A DNA stretch of 64,000 nucleotides, taken from positions 1-64,000 of the IMG/VR virus record IMGVR_UViG_3300037010_000424. One strand, given 5' to 3'. Positions 16,241 to 25,294 of this stretch are shown here, one piece after another (position 1 is the first letter of the stretch; each line of letters begins with the position of its first letter). The position numbers and the translations under genes were made by a program. The notes under the pieces are model-generated. The model ran no database searches. It saw only the letters and a program-made list of their open reading frames with translations, and was not told the DNA's origin. The DNA comes from a virus.

Positions 16241-17524
16241 ATGAGTAGGTTAAAATTAGAAGGTTTTGGTATTGAGGGCATTGACCACCAGTACAATTCT
16301 GAGTTAGGGGCAAGGTTAGAAGACTGTTTTACTGAGTTACGTAAGTCTCGTAATGTGACTTCTCGGACTTTAAAAGATTCACGACTATCCGCTATAGTGG
16401 CAGATTGTACAGATGGGATGAAAGTGACATTCGATGTTGATATGGAACAAGCCGATAACCTATATGTATTTATGCCAGATTTAAATCGAAACCATGTACT
16501 ACATGACAAGATTAGAACCATGGTGTATGAAGAACACGATGTTAAACCATTTTTAGAAAAGAAAGGGTTTTTATCTGGGGCTGTCAATTTAAAGCGAGGA
16601 ACAGTATCAGGCGACTACACCAAAGTTGAAGCTAACGTGTACATAGGGGTGGGTTTGTTGTCACAAGGCTCATGGTGTACAATTAAGGAGCTTGTAGCAG
16701 GGGTTCTACATGAAATAGGACACTTCTTTAGTTACTTAGAATTGTTAGGTCGATTCTTAAGAACAAACTATCTTTTAGATGAGTTTGTGTCTAAGATGTT
16801 AAAGGTGGAATCTAAAGAACAACGAACTGTTTTATTGACACAATTAGAAGAAAACACCAAGACAAAAATTGCTAAGAAAACCGATATTGCAGAAACTGCA
16901 AGAACAGCTGAAGCGTATAACGTTTTAGTGTTAACTCAAGCCGCTAAAGCTAGTGAATATGAACTTGGTGTGAATGTATACGATGTTCGTGCTTGGGAAC
17001 AGTTGGCTGACAATTATGCAGCTAGACATGGGTATGCAAAACATTTGGCTATTTTTTTAGATAAACTATTTAGAACTTATGGACACCAACAATATGATTC
17101 CCCAACATACAGAGTGTTTTGTGAGATAACAAAAGTGTTATGGTGGATGTTACCTCTATATGCTATTCCGACTATGGGGTTTGCATTAGGGTACGGTTTA
17201 TTAACAGGACTTATGTTAGGTAATCCGTGTGCTGAAGACTACGACCCACCAGATAAACGATTTATGAAACTTAAACAACAAACCGTTGATGCACTAAAAG
17301 ATAAGAAATTATCTAAGGCACAAAAGATAAAATACCTTGAGGATCACGAAACAATTGAATCACTAATTAACAATCTAAACAGTAAGTCTGAAACCGCATG
17401 GTATATGTGGTACACCATGTTTCCTTTTGGTAAGAAAGATGTTAAAGATGCTAAAAGTTTTCAGGAAACAGAAGGGTTACTTAACAATGACCTATTCGCT
17501 ACAGTCGCATTGATTTCAATTTGA
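16241..17524 (+). CDS. Zinc metallopeptidase with membrane segment
   Basis: 427 residues from the ATG at 16241, chosen for GGAGGAG just upstream. 'VLHEIGH' (HEIGH at residues 157-161) is an HExxH zinc site, and 'WEQLADNYAARHG' (E253, D257) supplies the expected third ligand region about 95 residues later, as in gluzincin peptidases. A hydrophobic pair near residues 299-328 should insert in the membrane. The C-terminal 90 residues are charged and helical. The target is unknown. It is a single-gene unit ending in a palindrome and may process phage or host envelope proteins. Confidence 0.8.
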   Translation: MSRLKLEGFGIEGIDHQYNSELGARLEDCFTELRKSRNVTSRTLKDSRLSAIVADCTDGMKVTFDVDMEQADNLYVFMPDLNRNHVLHDKIRTMVYEEHDVKPFLEKKGFLSGAVNLKRGTVSGDYTKVEANVYIGVGLLSQGSWCTIKELVAGVLHEIGHFFSYLELLGRFLRTNYLLDEFVSKMLKVESKEQRTVLLTQLEENTKTKIAKKTDIAETARTAEAYNVLVLTQAAKASEYELGVNVYDVRAWEQLADNYAARHGYAKHLAIFLDKLFRTYGHQQYDSPTYRVFCEITKVLWWMLPLYAIPTMGFALGYGLLTGLMLGNPCAEDYDPPDKRFMKLKQQTVDALKDKKLSKAQKIKYLEDHETIESLINNLNSKSETAWYMWYTMFPFGKKDVKDAKSFQETEGLLNNDLFATVALISI

Positions 17525-17530
17525 TACACC

Positions 17531-17562
17531 TACATATCCACGCATTAATGCGTGGATATGTA
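17531..17562 (+). terminator. Perfect 32-base palindromic terminator
   Basis: TACATATCCACGCATT followed by its exact reverse complement, seven bases after the metallopeptidase stop. The next promoter motif starts 20 bases beyond. Confidence 0.7.
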
Positions 17563-17581
17563 AATTCAAAAAATACTTACT

Positions 17582-17593
17582 TATATATCATCT
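17582..17593 (+). promoter_or_regulatory. Putative early promoter motif (TATATATCATCT)
   Basis: Identical to the copies at 12581 and 56278. It shares ATTGGAGTTAACA immediately downstream with the 56278 copy. Confidence 0.6.
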
Positions 17594-17609
17594 ATTGGAG
17601 TTAACAATA

Positions 17610-17645
17610 ATGTTTCTCTCTTTGCTATTAGGATTTAATAGTTAA
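17610..17645 (+). CDS. Possible leader peptide of 11 residues
   Basis: TTGGAG is followed nine bases later by ATG and reads MFLSLLLGFNS before TAA. The ORF spans the conserved hairpin at 17625-17641, so its translation could change folding and access to the downstream ribosome site. It may be a leader peptide or chance. Confidence 0.35.
   Translation: MFLSLLLGFNS
17625..17641 (+). promoter_or_regulatory. Conserved leader hairpin
   Basis: CTATTA-GGATT-TAATAG followed by TTAATTA and AGGG ahead of the start codon of the acidic protein. It is the same arrangement as at 12628 and 56322. Confidence 0.45.
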
Positions 17646-17665
17646 TTATAGTTAGGGTATTTACA

Positions 17666-18331
17666 ATGAAAAATCAAATCGCTTTACTGAAAACTTTAAT
17701 ACAAAACAACGACGCAGCCGCGTTGAATGTATTTAACACAGCAACAGCAGAAATGCTGTTATCTGGAGATAAGGGTGTTAAAACCCAGCTAATGGCTGGG
17801 TGGTGGTTACGCCTTCAGAAAGAAGTGGCAGGGATGAGCTCTTCTATTGATTTGTTCCAGGTTATTAAACTGGGATATAGTTTAAAAACAAAGTTAGACA
17901 GATTGTCTAATGAACAAGAAGACGTTATCGCTTTTGCGATAACGGATGCTGTAGCGGATGAAACGTGGCGCAAGGAGTCAGCCGTAGTATTCCTCGAATA
18001 CACTGCTGGAAGGATTCAGCTGGGGACACTTATAAAAACATTGGTGAACTCGGCACTTATACGCCTAGGTGACATTGAGGTGTTGAACCCGTTCATGGGT
18101 GACATTACCCACGTTTTAAAGTTAGCGTTGCCCCTTCTAGTGACGGCCGTAAAGGCCACAGACATACTTTTGGAGTGGAGCGATAAAGATGAAGAAATGG
18201 ATGAAGATGAAGATGAAGATGAAGAAATTGATGAAGATGAAGAAATGGCTTTTTCTCCAGCTAGACGAGATATAAAAACAACAAAAGTTATTAAACTAGG
18301 GTCAGTTGGAACTAAAGGGTCCTTTATATAA
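17666..18331 (+). CDS. Acidic-tail protein of unknown function
   Basis: 221 residues. It has a helical N-terminal domain of about 170 residues with a hydrophobic segment ('VLKLALPLLVTAVKA'). An almost pure Asp/Glu stretch follows around residues 173-193 ('DEEMDEDEDEDEEIDEDEE'), encoded by repeated GATGAA units that could expand or contract. The last 28 residues are basic and disordered. Acidic tracts often bind DNA-mimic targets or basic proteins. It has an early-type promoter and leader. Confidence 0.65.
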   Translation: MKNQIALLKTLIQNNDAAALNVFNTATAEMLLSGDKGVKTQLMAGWWLRLQKEVAGMSSSIDLFQVIKLGYSLKTKLDRLSNEQEDVIAFAITDAVADETWRKESAVVFLEYTAGRIQLGTLIKTLVNSALIRLGDIEVLNPFMGDITHVLKLALPLLVTAVKATDILLEWSDKDEEMDEDEDEDEEIDEDEEMAFSPARRDIKTTKVIKLGSVGTKGSFI

Positions 18332-18339
18332 CAACACGT

Positions 18340-18375
18340 GTGTGTAGCTGGTCCAACCTTGGACCAGCTACACAC
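18340..18375 (+). terminator. Strong rho-independent terminator
   Basis: GTGTGTAGCTGGTCCAA-CC-TTGGACCAGCTACACAC, a 17 bp perfect stem followed by nine Ts. Confidence 0.85.
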
Positions 18376-18427
18376 TTTTTTTTTGCATTTTATACTATGT
18401 CACTAAAATCAATGGGAGTAGAACCAA

Positions 18428-20626
18428 ATGTTTATGTTAAAGGATCGCCAGTTACCAGAGTCTGATGAGAACGTTCAACGAATAAAAGAATACCTATCAC
18501 GTGCAAATGTAAAGTGTAAAATCGACATACTCACTTACGTTATAGGTACGCGTATTAAAGTTACAGACGTATTAATCGGAGCTTCACGTGAAGAGATAAT
18601 TAAAGACTTCGATACGATACACAGTCCGACTATTTGTGCACTATTTGATAGACTTTCTAGTTATGGAATAATATTTCCACACCTTGTAGTTTTGAATAAT
18701 ATAAAGAATGTGTATGTTAGCAGATTACAGTTAAGCCGCCATGACTTATATAGAGTTTTTACTGATAACGGTACACATTGGTTGTCGTTTATTAAGTTAC
18801 CGAATGAAATGTCAGTGGGGCAACAAAGTAACACTATGTTAGCAGTTGGTGTTACAGTGTTGGAAATATTTGATTATGTATTAGCACAAAAAAACGAAAG
18901 TGGTAAATACAGATATGACCTTCTATCGAATGATACTTTTTGTAACTTGGTAGATGAAGCCATCGACCAGTTAAAACATGATGTGGCATTTAATTTATCA
19001 GTTGCAGACTGGAGACGGTTAGTACACAGCGTTAAGTCATATTTAGTTAGATTACAGATGGGCATAGAGTCGCCAGAGGAAACACAAATCACAGCTACGT
19101 TTGTGGCATATAGTTTGAAAACCGCCAATGGAGCGTATGATTCCACAAGTGTTAAAACTTACATTGAGGCCGCTGAAATTTTAGAACTAATGGATTCCGA
19201 ACCAGAACATGGTACGATTGGAAATGTTGGTTTAGAAGACATCGATGTGAAAGGTCAGGAAGAGGTGTTTTTTTACTCTGATGGTCCTGAGGACGCCATC
19301 GATAGAGAAAAACTCAAAAACTTATCCCGAGCAGTAGTGTGTTCGTTTAAGTCCTATACAGATGACCATAAACAAATGGTGGAGGCTTTTGAAAACGACC
19401 AATTTGTCGGGTACGAAAGTCTTGAAGAGTATGGTGAGAAAATTCAGAAGTTTTTTGAATTTATACAGCGGCACCAAAATGTTATTTTTGGTGCTGTTAT
19501 AGCATTAGTTTTAGCATTTGTTGGGTATCTTTTAAAAAAGAAATTCGATGAGCGCGGAACAGCCGCAGAGGAAAGTATTAAACAGTTCACCGCTATTATT
19601 CAGGAGATTGAGCAGAAGACGGGTGGGAGGGTCGATTTTGCTAAATATGGCGTTGTCCAAGAGTCTCTAAAAACAGCACATGCTTTTAGTACCGCCCATC
19701 GTTCAACCTTAGACGATGCGATACTACACATGACACATGGGTACGACTTAAATGGTCTAACTGCTACTATAAATGGCCATGTCGAAGCTATACGCGAATG
19801 TATGTCAGTGCAAGGTTCTATGATGACACTTATATCAGATGCGTATTCAGATTTACATGATTGGCGGATGGTGTCTGAGAAACTCAAAAGTATAAAGGCG
19901 TTATATATACAAAACGATTTTCATAAAATACCATACACGAGAAAACCATTATACGAGTTTATATCCACGAAGAATCAAGGGCATGCACCTTGGAACACCC
20001 CAGAAAATAAAGATTACAATATAGCCACCCCAGATATCAGTACGACCACTGATTCGATGGACTGCTTTTGGAATACGAAATTCACCAGTGGAGGCCGCCC
20101 AGCTAACACCGTACCCTCTACTCTACGTCCATATAGTAATTTAGGTCCAGATAAACCCGAGAACCGTGAAGCAATGGATCTAGGGTTTAATTTATTGAAA
20201 GTGTACGGTAAAAACGGGGTTAGTGGGTTGAACAAATTACTCTCTGGTTCAACAGCAGTTCAGAAACAATTTGAAACTCTAAATAAAAACCACATAGGTC
20301 ACAGTTTTTCTAATACAGATGACCCCTCAGCTCCACTGTGTTGGCCCATTGGTGCTAAGGGGTATGGCACTGAAAAACCTACTATATACAGTGGCCGGTA
20401 CCCTGGATTAAACGCACATCACGCCATGCACGGTGTTATGAAAGGAGGGCTATTTAGTAGCAGATTTAACGCAGTTTCACAGATTGCAAACTCTATAGTG
20501 GATTTACGGTCCGTGGTGAGTAGAATCAGCGCAATGTTAGCAGTGACTGAGAAATACAATGCGGAACGTGTATCTGAAAGTAAACAATTGCGGGCAGCTA
20601 TGAAAAAAGCTGGCGATTTAGATTAA
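18428..20626 (+). CDS. Large putative virion or membrane protein
   Basis: 732 residues; the start has GGGAG upstream. An N-terminal domain of about 250 residues is followed by an acidic linker with 'VGLEDIDV' (E270), a form also seen in capsid-associated proteins here. A transmembrane helix comes next at about residues 354-370 ('VIFGAVIALVLAFVGYLLKKK'), then a coiled-coil stretch and a Gly/Pro/Asn-rich C-terminus. The membrane helix is unusual for a head protein; it could act in DNA injection. No family was recognised. Confidence 0.6.
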   Translation: MFMLKDRQLPESDENVQRIKEYLSRANVKCKIDILTYVIGTRIKVTDVLIGASREEIIKDFDTIHSPTICALFDRLSSYGIIFPHLVVLNNIKNVYVSRLQLSRHDLYRVFTDNGTHWLSFIKLPNEMSVGQQSNTMLAVGVTVLEIFDYVLAQKNESGKYRYDLLSNDTFCNLVDEAIDQLKHDVAFNLSVADWRRLVHSVKSYLVRLQMGIESPEETQITATFVAYSLKTANGAYDSTSVKTYIEAAEILELMDSEPEHGTIGNVGLEDIDVKGQEEVFFYSDGPEDAIDREKLKNLSRAVVCSFKSYTDDHKQMVEAFENDQFVGYESLEEYGEKIQKFFEFIQRHQNVIFGAVIALVLAFVGYLLKKKFDERGTAAEESIKQFTAIIQEIEQKTGGRVDFAKYGVVQESLKTAHAFSTAHRSTLDDAILHMTHGYDLNGLTATINGHVEAIRECMSVQGSMMTLISDAYSDLHDWRMVSEKLKSIKALYIQNDFHKIPYTRKPLYEFISTKNQGHAPWNTPENKDYNIATPDISTTTDSMDCFWNTKFTSGGRPANTVPSTLRPYSNLGPDKPENREAMDLGFNLLKVYGKNGVSGLNKLLSGSTAVQKQFETLNKNHIGHSFSNTDDPSAPLCWPIGAKGYGTEKPTIYSGRYPGLNAHHAMHGVMKGGLFSSRFNAVSQIANSIVDLRSVVSRISAMLAVTEKYNAERVSESKQLRAAMKKAGDLD

Positions 20627-20638
20627 TGGGAAATTATA

Positions 20639-21013
20639 ATGATTTTTATAAACGATGAATGGGAATTGCACAATGTCATTGGTGATGTAGAGGGGTTTTC
20701 TTTAGAGAGTATTACCGATGATAACGCTCAGTTATTAACAGTGTTTGAAACAAAGAAATTATTCAATGAACAATACTTCACTGATATGAAAAGGGTAATT
20801 GAAGTTAGTAAACTTATAGGGTTGGAGGGGATGAATGTTTCGTTAGCTAGTATACTTGATGAAATAATTCCAGGTTTTATAAATGACGAGATGCCAATTT
20901 CTGCGTTTACTAAAGACCCAACGATTATACAAAAGCAATACGCTTTTAAGAAACTATCAAGTTATTGTAAACAAGCGTTAACCGAACCTAAATACAGAAC
21001 CGACCCAGCATAA
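20639..21013 (+). CDS. Small uncharacterised protein
   Basis: 124 residues, acidic N-terminal half and basic C-terminus ('FKKLSSYCKQALTEPKYRT'). It begins 12 bases after the preceding gene with a weak ribosome site (GGGAA). It is co-transcribed with the large membrane protein and ends at a palindromic terminator. Function unknown. Confidence 0.6.
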   Translation: MIFINDEWELHNVIGDVEGFSLESITDDNAQLLTVFETKKLFNEQYFTDMKRVIEVSKLIGLEGMNVSLASILDEIIPGFINDEMPISAFTKDPTIIQKQYAFKKLSSYCKQALTEPKYRTDPA

Positions 21014-21016
21014 AAG

Positions 21017-21054
21017 ACATCACCATGTCGAGGATATCCTCGACATGGTGATGT
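21017..21054. terminator. Bidirectional terminator, perfect 38-base palindrome
   Basis: ACATCACCATGTCGAGGAT followed by its exact reverse complement, then a T run. It lies between converging units ending at 21013 (+) and 21068 (-). Confidence 0.85.
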
Positions 21055-21067
21055 ACTTATTTTTTTG

Positions 21068-23971
21068 TTACTCGTCTGAATCGTAGAGTATAGAAATTGA
21101 ATCCACCACATCTAACGTGTTATCGCTTTGTACCAAAATTTTACTACCTATGGAAAAGGTTTGCGTCTTATCCAATATAGTTATCATAGTGGCACCGTTC
21201 GGTAAATATTTATCTATAGAATATGAAATGGCTTGGCTTGGCAAAACGGTTTTAACTAACTCCATTAACTGAGAAACACTTAACACCGATTTCTGTAATT
21301 CTGCACTAATAACTTGACGACATAGATTTGTGGTTTGTGTTTGTAGTGATGTGTTCTCAAGTCCATCACGATTCATATAAATGGTAATTTGTACATCTAA
21401 TAAACCCACCACGTTAGTAATTATTCCGTTACCTAAATTAACGTTTACGCTGAATGACTCACCAGATGGTTTGTACCAAAGTTTAGTTTGTTCGTTTAAT
21501 AATTTTGTTAATGGTTGAATATCGTTGTCTAAATACGATAAAAACATACTGGGTAACGTTTTCGCATACATGGTAGTCGTAATGCTAGATGCGTACTTAC
21601 ACTTTGCGTCTATCATGGTTACACCAATGTTGTATGAAACACCATTAGTATAATTCGATGTCGGTATAACTAATCCGTTCGAAAGTATATAATCCCCAGA
21701 CCGGTGTAAGTAAACCACATTACCTAAATCGTCTAGTATAGGATCACCAACGTGATGTAGTATCTGTAAATCCACATTACCTGATGCGTCAATAGTAAAG
21801 CTAGGTCCGTCTGGGCCACTAACATAAACTATATCCTCGTACACAGCAGGAACATCATCTGGGTACGTCAAATATTCTCCAGCTGTAAGGTTTTCATAAA
21901 CTGGACAATACAAATTAGGTAAATGTTTTCCAAAGTAAACACTTATAGTTTCATAAGTGGCACCAATAACACCTGTGGATCTGTTTAACCTAGGTGTGGT
22001 AAACATAGTGTCAAACGCAGTGTGTAGATTACTGTTATCGCCAGGTACCAAATAGAAAACATTAAACGTAGTTGTCATATCAAAGAACAAAGGTTCATTC
22101 GAACCCGATGCATTCTTAAAATTTAAAAACTTTAACTGGTTAGCTGTATTAATATCAAAGTTTGTTAATATATCAAATTCAAATGTAGCTTGATTAGAAT
22201 ACACAGCTGCTAAAGAATCTAAATACACTGTGGTGCCACTTCCTACATCGAAATACGATATCTGACATAACACCGTTTGTAAATTAGATGGAATTGCTGC
22301 TGTGAGCATTAACTTATAGGTATTTCCAGATAATGTAACGCTACTGGACATTGTGGCTATGTTATACACACGTTGTGTGTTTTGTAGTAATAGGTTTCTA
22401 CCAGTGACTTTAGGGTCATCTAAGTAATACGCCCTTCCAACAAATACGCGGTCGCTGTAATCCAAAATGTACGTGAAAGGGGTGTACATATATATGCCGC
22501 TATTAAGTTTGTCACATAACTGTTTACCTGATAAAGAATTTATTTCGTTAATTTCAGTTGGTGTTAGTAAACTAGCGTCACCGTTTGATATTGAAAATAG
22601 AGCACCCGGAAGAATACTCGTCCTTCCAGAAGAGTGTACAATAACCTCACCGCTTGTATCATTGAGCGTATAGTTACTAATCGTAACTTTAACTACGTTA
22701 TTGGTGGCTAATGGAGAGGCTGAAAAACCAGCCACTGTATTAGCGGGTAAGTTCTTACTAGCTAAATACATTCTACTTGATACGTTATTGAGTAACACCT
22801 CAGTTGAGTAACCGCGAGTTGATAATTCAGCGGTTATATCAGTCGGACGGATTGGGGCTTTCTTAGAGTTAATTCGGTATATAACACGTTGAGACACCTC
22901 GTCGAATGTAAGTGGGTTTATACCACCGGTCACAGAACCGGTACCCTGGATGACTATATCGTTAATTTTATTAAGTGCTGCTACAGCGTTGATATTTGCA
23001 TTATTTAAAGTGTCATAATTATCGAATGTGGCACTAAAGTTATTGTAGGTTACTTGAGATAGATCTGTTGAAATATCACCCAGTGTAGTGTAAATGTCAA
23101 CTCGTATAGATGTATCGACTGTGTTTAATGTTTGGTATATATCAGGTAATGTAACAGACAATGTATTGTCTGTAAGTGAAAGTAACATAGTTGGTTTTTC
23201 TACATCGTACACTTTGTCAGAGAATGTAGTTAACAGTTCAACCCAAGAGCTAGTTCCGTTACTCATAAAAACTCTAGCGTAACAGAAATGGTTAATAAAA
23301 CTAATCGATTGATAAAACGATGCAGTTTGACCCAAGGTGAATTTCTTGCTAAAACTAGACACTTGTATAACTGGTAATTCAAATTGTAAATATTTAGTGC
23401 CTTCGTAGGTTAAATAATTGTAAGCTATGACGTTGGCTAAATATGGCACTAGGGGGTTTGGAACACTTGTGTCGTAATAAACCTGTATTAACTCACCTGG
23501 TAAAATGTTAATGATTACAGCGTATCCAATCTGCATAGTTAAATCGTTAACAAAAATTTTAGTGTCTCTTGGAATGATAACTGTTTTTACAGCCGAACCA
23601 GCGACTAGCGGTATAGCGTCATTAAGTAATTGGTAAAATGGAATCATCCAATTTAAAGTGGATTTCCCACCAGTTGCAAAAATACCAATGTAGTCCGTAT
23701 CAGACATGTGGTGATACAAGTCATCCATAGATTGTGCTAAGTACGGATATTGTTTTCTTGAAAGAGCTTCACTTTTTGCGATCGATACAGCAGATGCACA
23801 CATCGCTGTTTCTAATAGGTAAACAAATGGGTTACTTGGGTCTACAATGTCCACACCCTTTAAAGCTAAAGCCAACCCATTGGTAGCGACCTGCATCATA
23901 CTACTTGGGTTCATATAGAACCTATCTAAGTTACTTACCAAATATTTGGTAAGTGTTGTTTCAGTTGTCAT
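21068..23971 (-). CDS. Large baseplate/virion structural protein
   Basis: 967 residues, Ser/Thr/Asn/Tyr-rich with many short beta strands, typical of phage tail structural proteins. The C-terminal part ('VNVNLGNGIITNVVGLLDVQ', then 'LSVSQLMELVKTVLPSQAIS') resembles the end of gp6/baseplate-J-like wedge proteins, where a helix-strand module follows a ferredoxin-like domain. The start has AAAGGT upstream. It is the second gene of a two-gene minus-strand unit with 23995-25263. Baseplate is the best guess; tail-fibre attachment is the alternative. Confidence 0.55.
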   Translation of the reverse strand: MTTETTLTKYLVSNLDRFYMNPSSMMQVATNGLALALKGVDIVDPSNPFVYLLETAMCASAVSIAKSEALSRKQYPYLAQSMDDLYHHMSDTDYIGIFATGGKSTLNWMIPFYQLLNDAIPLVAGSAVKTVIIPRDTKIFVNDLTMQIGYAVIINILPGELIQVYYDTSVPNPLVPYLANVIAYNYLTYEGTKYLQFELPVIQVSSFSKKFTLGQTASFYQSISFINHFCYARVFMSNGTSSWVELLTTFSDKVYDVEKPTMLLSLTDNTLSVTLPDIYQTLNTVDTSIRVDIYTTLGDISTDLSQVTYNNFSATFDNYDTLNNANINAVAALNKINDIVIQGTGSVTGGINPLTFDEVSQRVIYRINSKKAPIRPTDITAELSTRGYSTEVLLNNVSSRMYLASKNLPANTVAGFSASPLATNNVVKVTISNYTLNDTSGEVIVHSSGRTSILPGALFSISNGDASLLTPTEINEINSLSGKQLCDKLNSGIYMYTPFTYILDYSDRVFVGRAYYLDDPKVTGRNLLLQNTQRVYNIATMSSSVTLSGNTYKLMLTAAIPSNLQTVLCQISYFDVGSGTTVYLDSLAAVYSNQATFEFDILTNFDINTANQLKFLNFKNASGSNEPLFFDMTTTFNVFYLVPGDNSNLHTAFDTMFTTPRLNRSTGVIGATYETISVYFGKHLPNLYCPVYENLTAGEYLTYPDDVPAVYEDIVYVSGPDGPSFTIDASGNVDLQILHHVGDPILDDLGNVVYLHRSGDYILSNGLVIPTSNYTNGVSYNIGVTMIDAKCKYASSITTTMYAKTLPSMFLSYLDNDIQPLTKLLNEQTKLWYKPSGESFSVNVNLGNGIITNVVGLLDVQITIYMNRDGLENTSLQTQTTNLCRQVISAELQKSVLSVSQLMELVKTVLPSQAISYSIDKYLPNGATMITILDKTQTFSIGSKILVQSDNTLDVVDSISILYDSDE

Positions 23972-23994
23972 TTTACATACCTTTCAATAATTGG

Positions 23995-25263
23995 TTATCT
24001 ACCTTTTTTATCAGGGGGTAGTATTAGGTTTGGGGTTAGTATAGAAGACCCAACAGATGAGTTCTGTACCATGCTAGCCAACCCTTCGACACCGACTTTT
24101 CCACCAGTTGGTTGTGTTTTAGGTTGTGTTTGTGTACCGGTTTGTTGCGAAGACTTCTTTTTAAGTAGCTCATCTACTCCGGCTAATATACGCTTAATCT
24201 CTTTTATTTTAGTATCGTATATTTGTTTCTCAACCCACCACTCCAATTCAAGTGTATCTATGTTAATATAAGGGTACGCTTCAAAGTCAAATATTTGTTT
24301 AAGATTATATTGGACCTCAGATTTACTCTGATCTAATTTAACCATATTTGATTTACTACCAGCCATATCTACATTAAATAACTCTACAGTTTCATTAAAT
24401 TCGTATAATAGAATACTTCGGTTCTTTTCAGCACCAACGCAGTGTAGGTTTATTTGAACCTTATTGTTTTCACTATTATACACGTCTGTTCTATTGTATC
24501 CGAATTTTGAACCATCTGGATTAGTTGTTGGTATAAAGTACCCCGGTGCAGCAATGTTCTGTACAAAGGTTCTAGTCTTATCCATGATTAAACGGTAGTA
24601 CCTCGATGTATAATCCATCTCGTTACAAATCAAGAACACTGGAAACGGACACACCGTACCTTCAACTACTCTATTGCCCCACTCTATCCACGCCCCAAAC
24701 ATAGCGCAGATAAAGTCCCCGTCCATGTTGTCAAATGTAGCGGTGATATCGAATACACCATTAAACTCAGAGTATCCATCGTAAAAGGTAATCTGCTCAC
24801 CCCGTTTACCTTCGGCACTATTGTAGGTGTCCATCTGTGTGTCAGGCATAGAACTCAGCGATTCTAAAAAGTTACTAATCGGTAAAAACGCTTGTTTATC
24901 ATTTATAAGTTTAGATCTTTGTAGAATTTTAGAATCTTTTAACGCTGAGGCCGATAACGTCTTAATGTCAGGTTCACCAAATAGATTGGGTGATAACATA
25001 CATCGTATAGCGTTTGCCATAGAGTTCTCTCTGTCGTCCGCTAGAAAGTCCAATTCGCTTATAGCCTTAACATTATTGTATGTTAGGTTACACGCGGGTT
25101 TTGTAAAGAATACATACCCCTGATGGTCGGTGTTGTGTGGAATAGGAAGTAGACCTTTGTTAATGCTCAAACCATATAACATGGACATTGCAGAACTTCC
25201 AGAAGGTCCAAGTCCGTGTTCTAAATTACTTAGATTTAAAAAATCGTTAATACTTAACGCCAT
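23995..25263 (-). CDS. Putative virion structural protein
   Basis: 422 residues. The N-terminal 320 residues look like a compact mixed alpha/beta fold ('DITATFDNMDGDFICAMFGA', 'PFPVFLICNEMD'). The last 70 residues are disordered and rich in Gln, Thr, Pro and Gly. The pairing with the large baseplate-type protein downstream suggests a tail or baseplate part. No named family was recognised with confidence. Confidence 0.55.
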   Translation of the reverse strand: MALSINDFLNLSNLEHGLGPSGSSAMSMLYGLSINKGLLPIPHNTDHQGYVFFTKPACNLTYNNVKAISELDFLADDRENSMANAIRCMLSPNLFGEPDIKTLSASALKDSKILQRSKLINDKQAFLPISNFLESLSSMPDTQMDTYNSAEGKRGEQITFYDGYSEFNGVFDITATFDNMDGDFICAMFGAWIEWGNRVVEGTVCPFPVFLICNEMDYTSRYYRLIMDKTRTFVQNIAAPGYFIPTTNPDGSKFGYNRTDVYNSENNKVQINLHCVGAEKNRSILLYEFNETVELFNVDMAGSKSNMVKLDQSKSEVQYNLKQIFDFEAYPYINIDTLELEWWVEKQIYDTKIKEIKRILAGVDELLKKKSSQQTGTQTQPKTQPTGGKVGVEGLASMVQNSSVGSSILTPNLILPPDKKGR

Positions 25264-25294
25264 TGTTTACACCATTATTTGATAGGACACTTAT

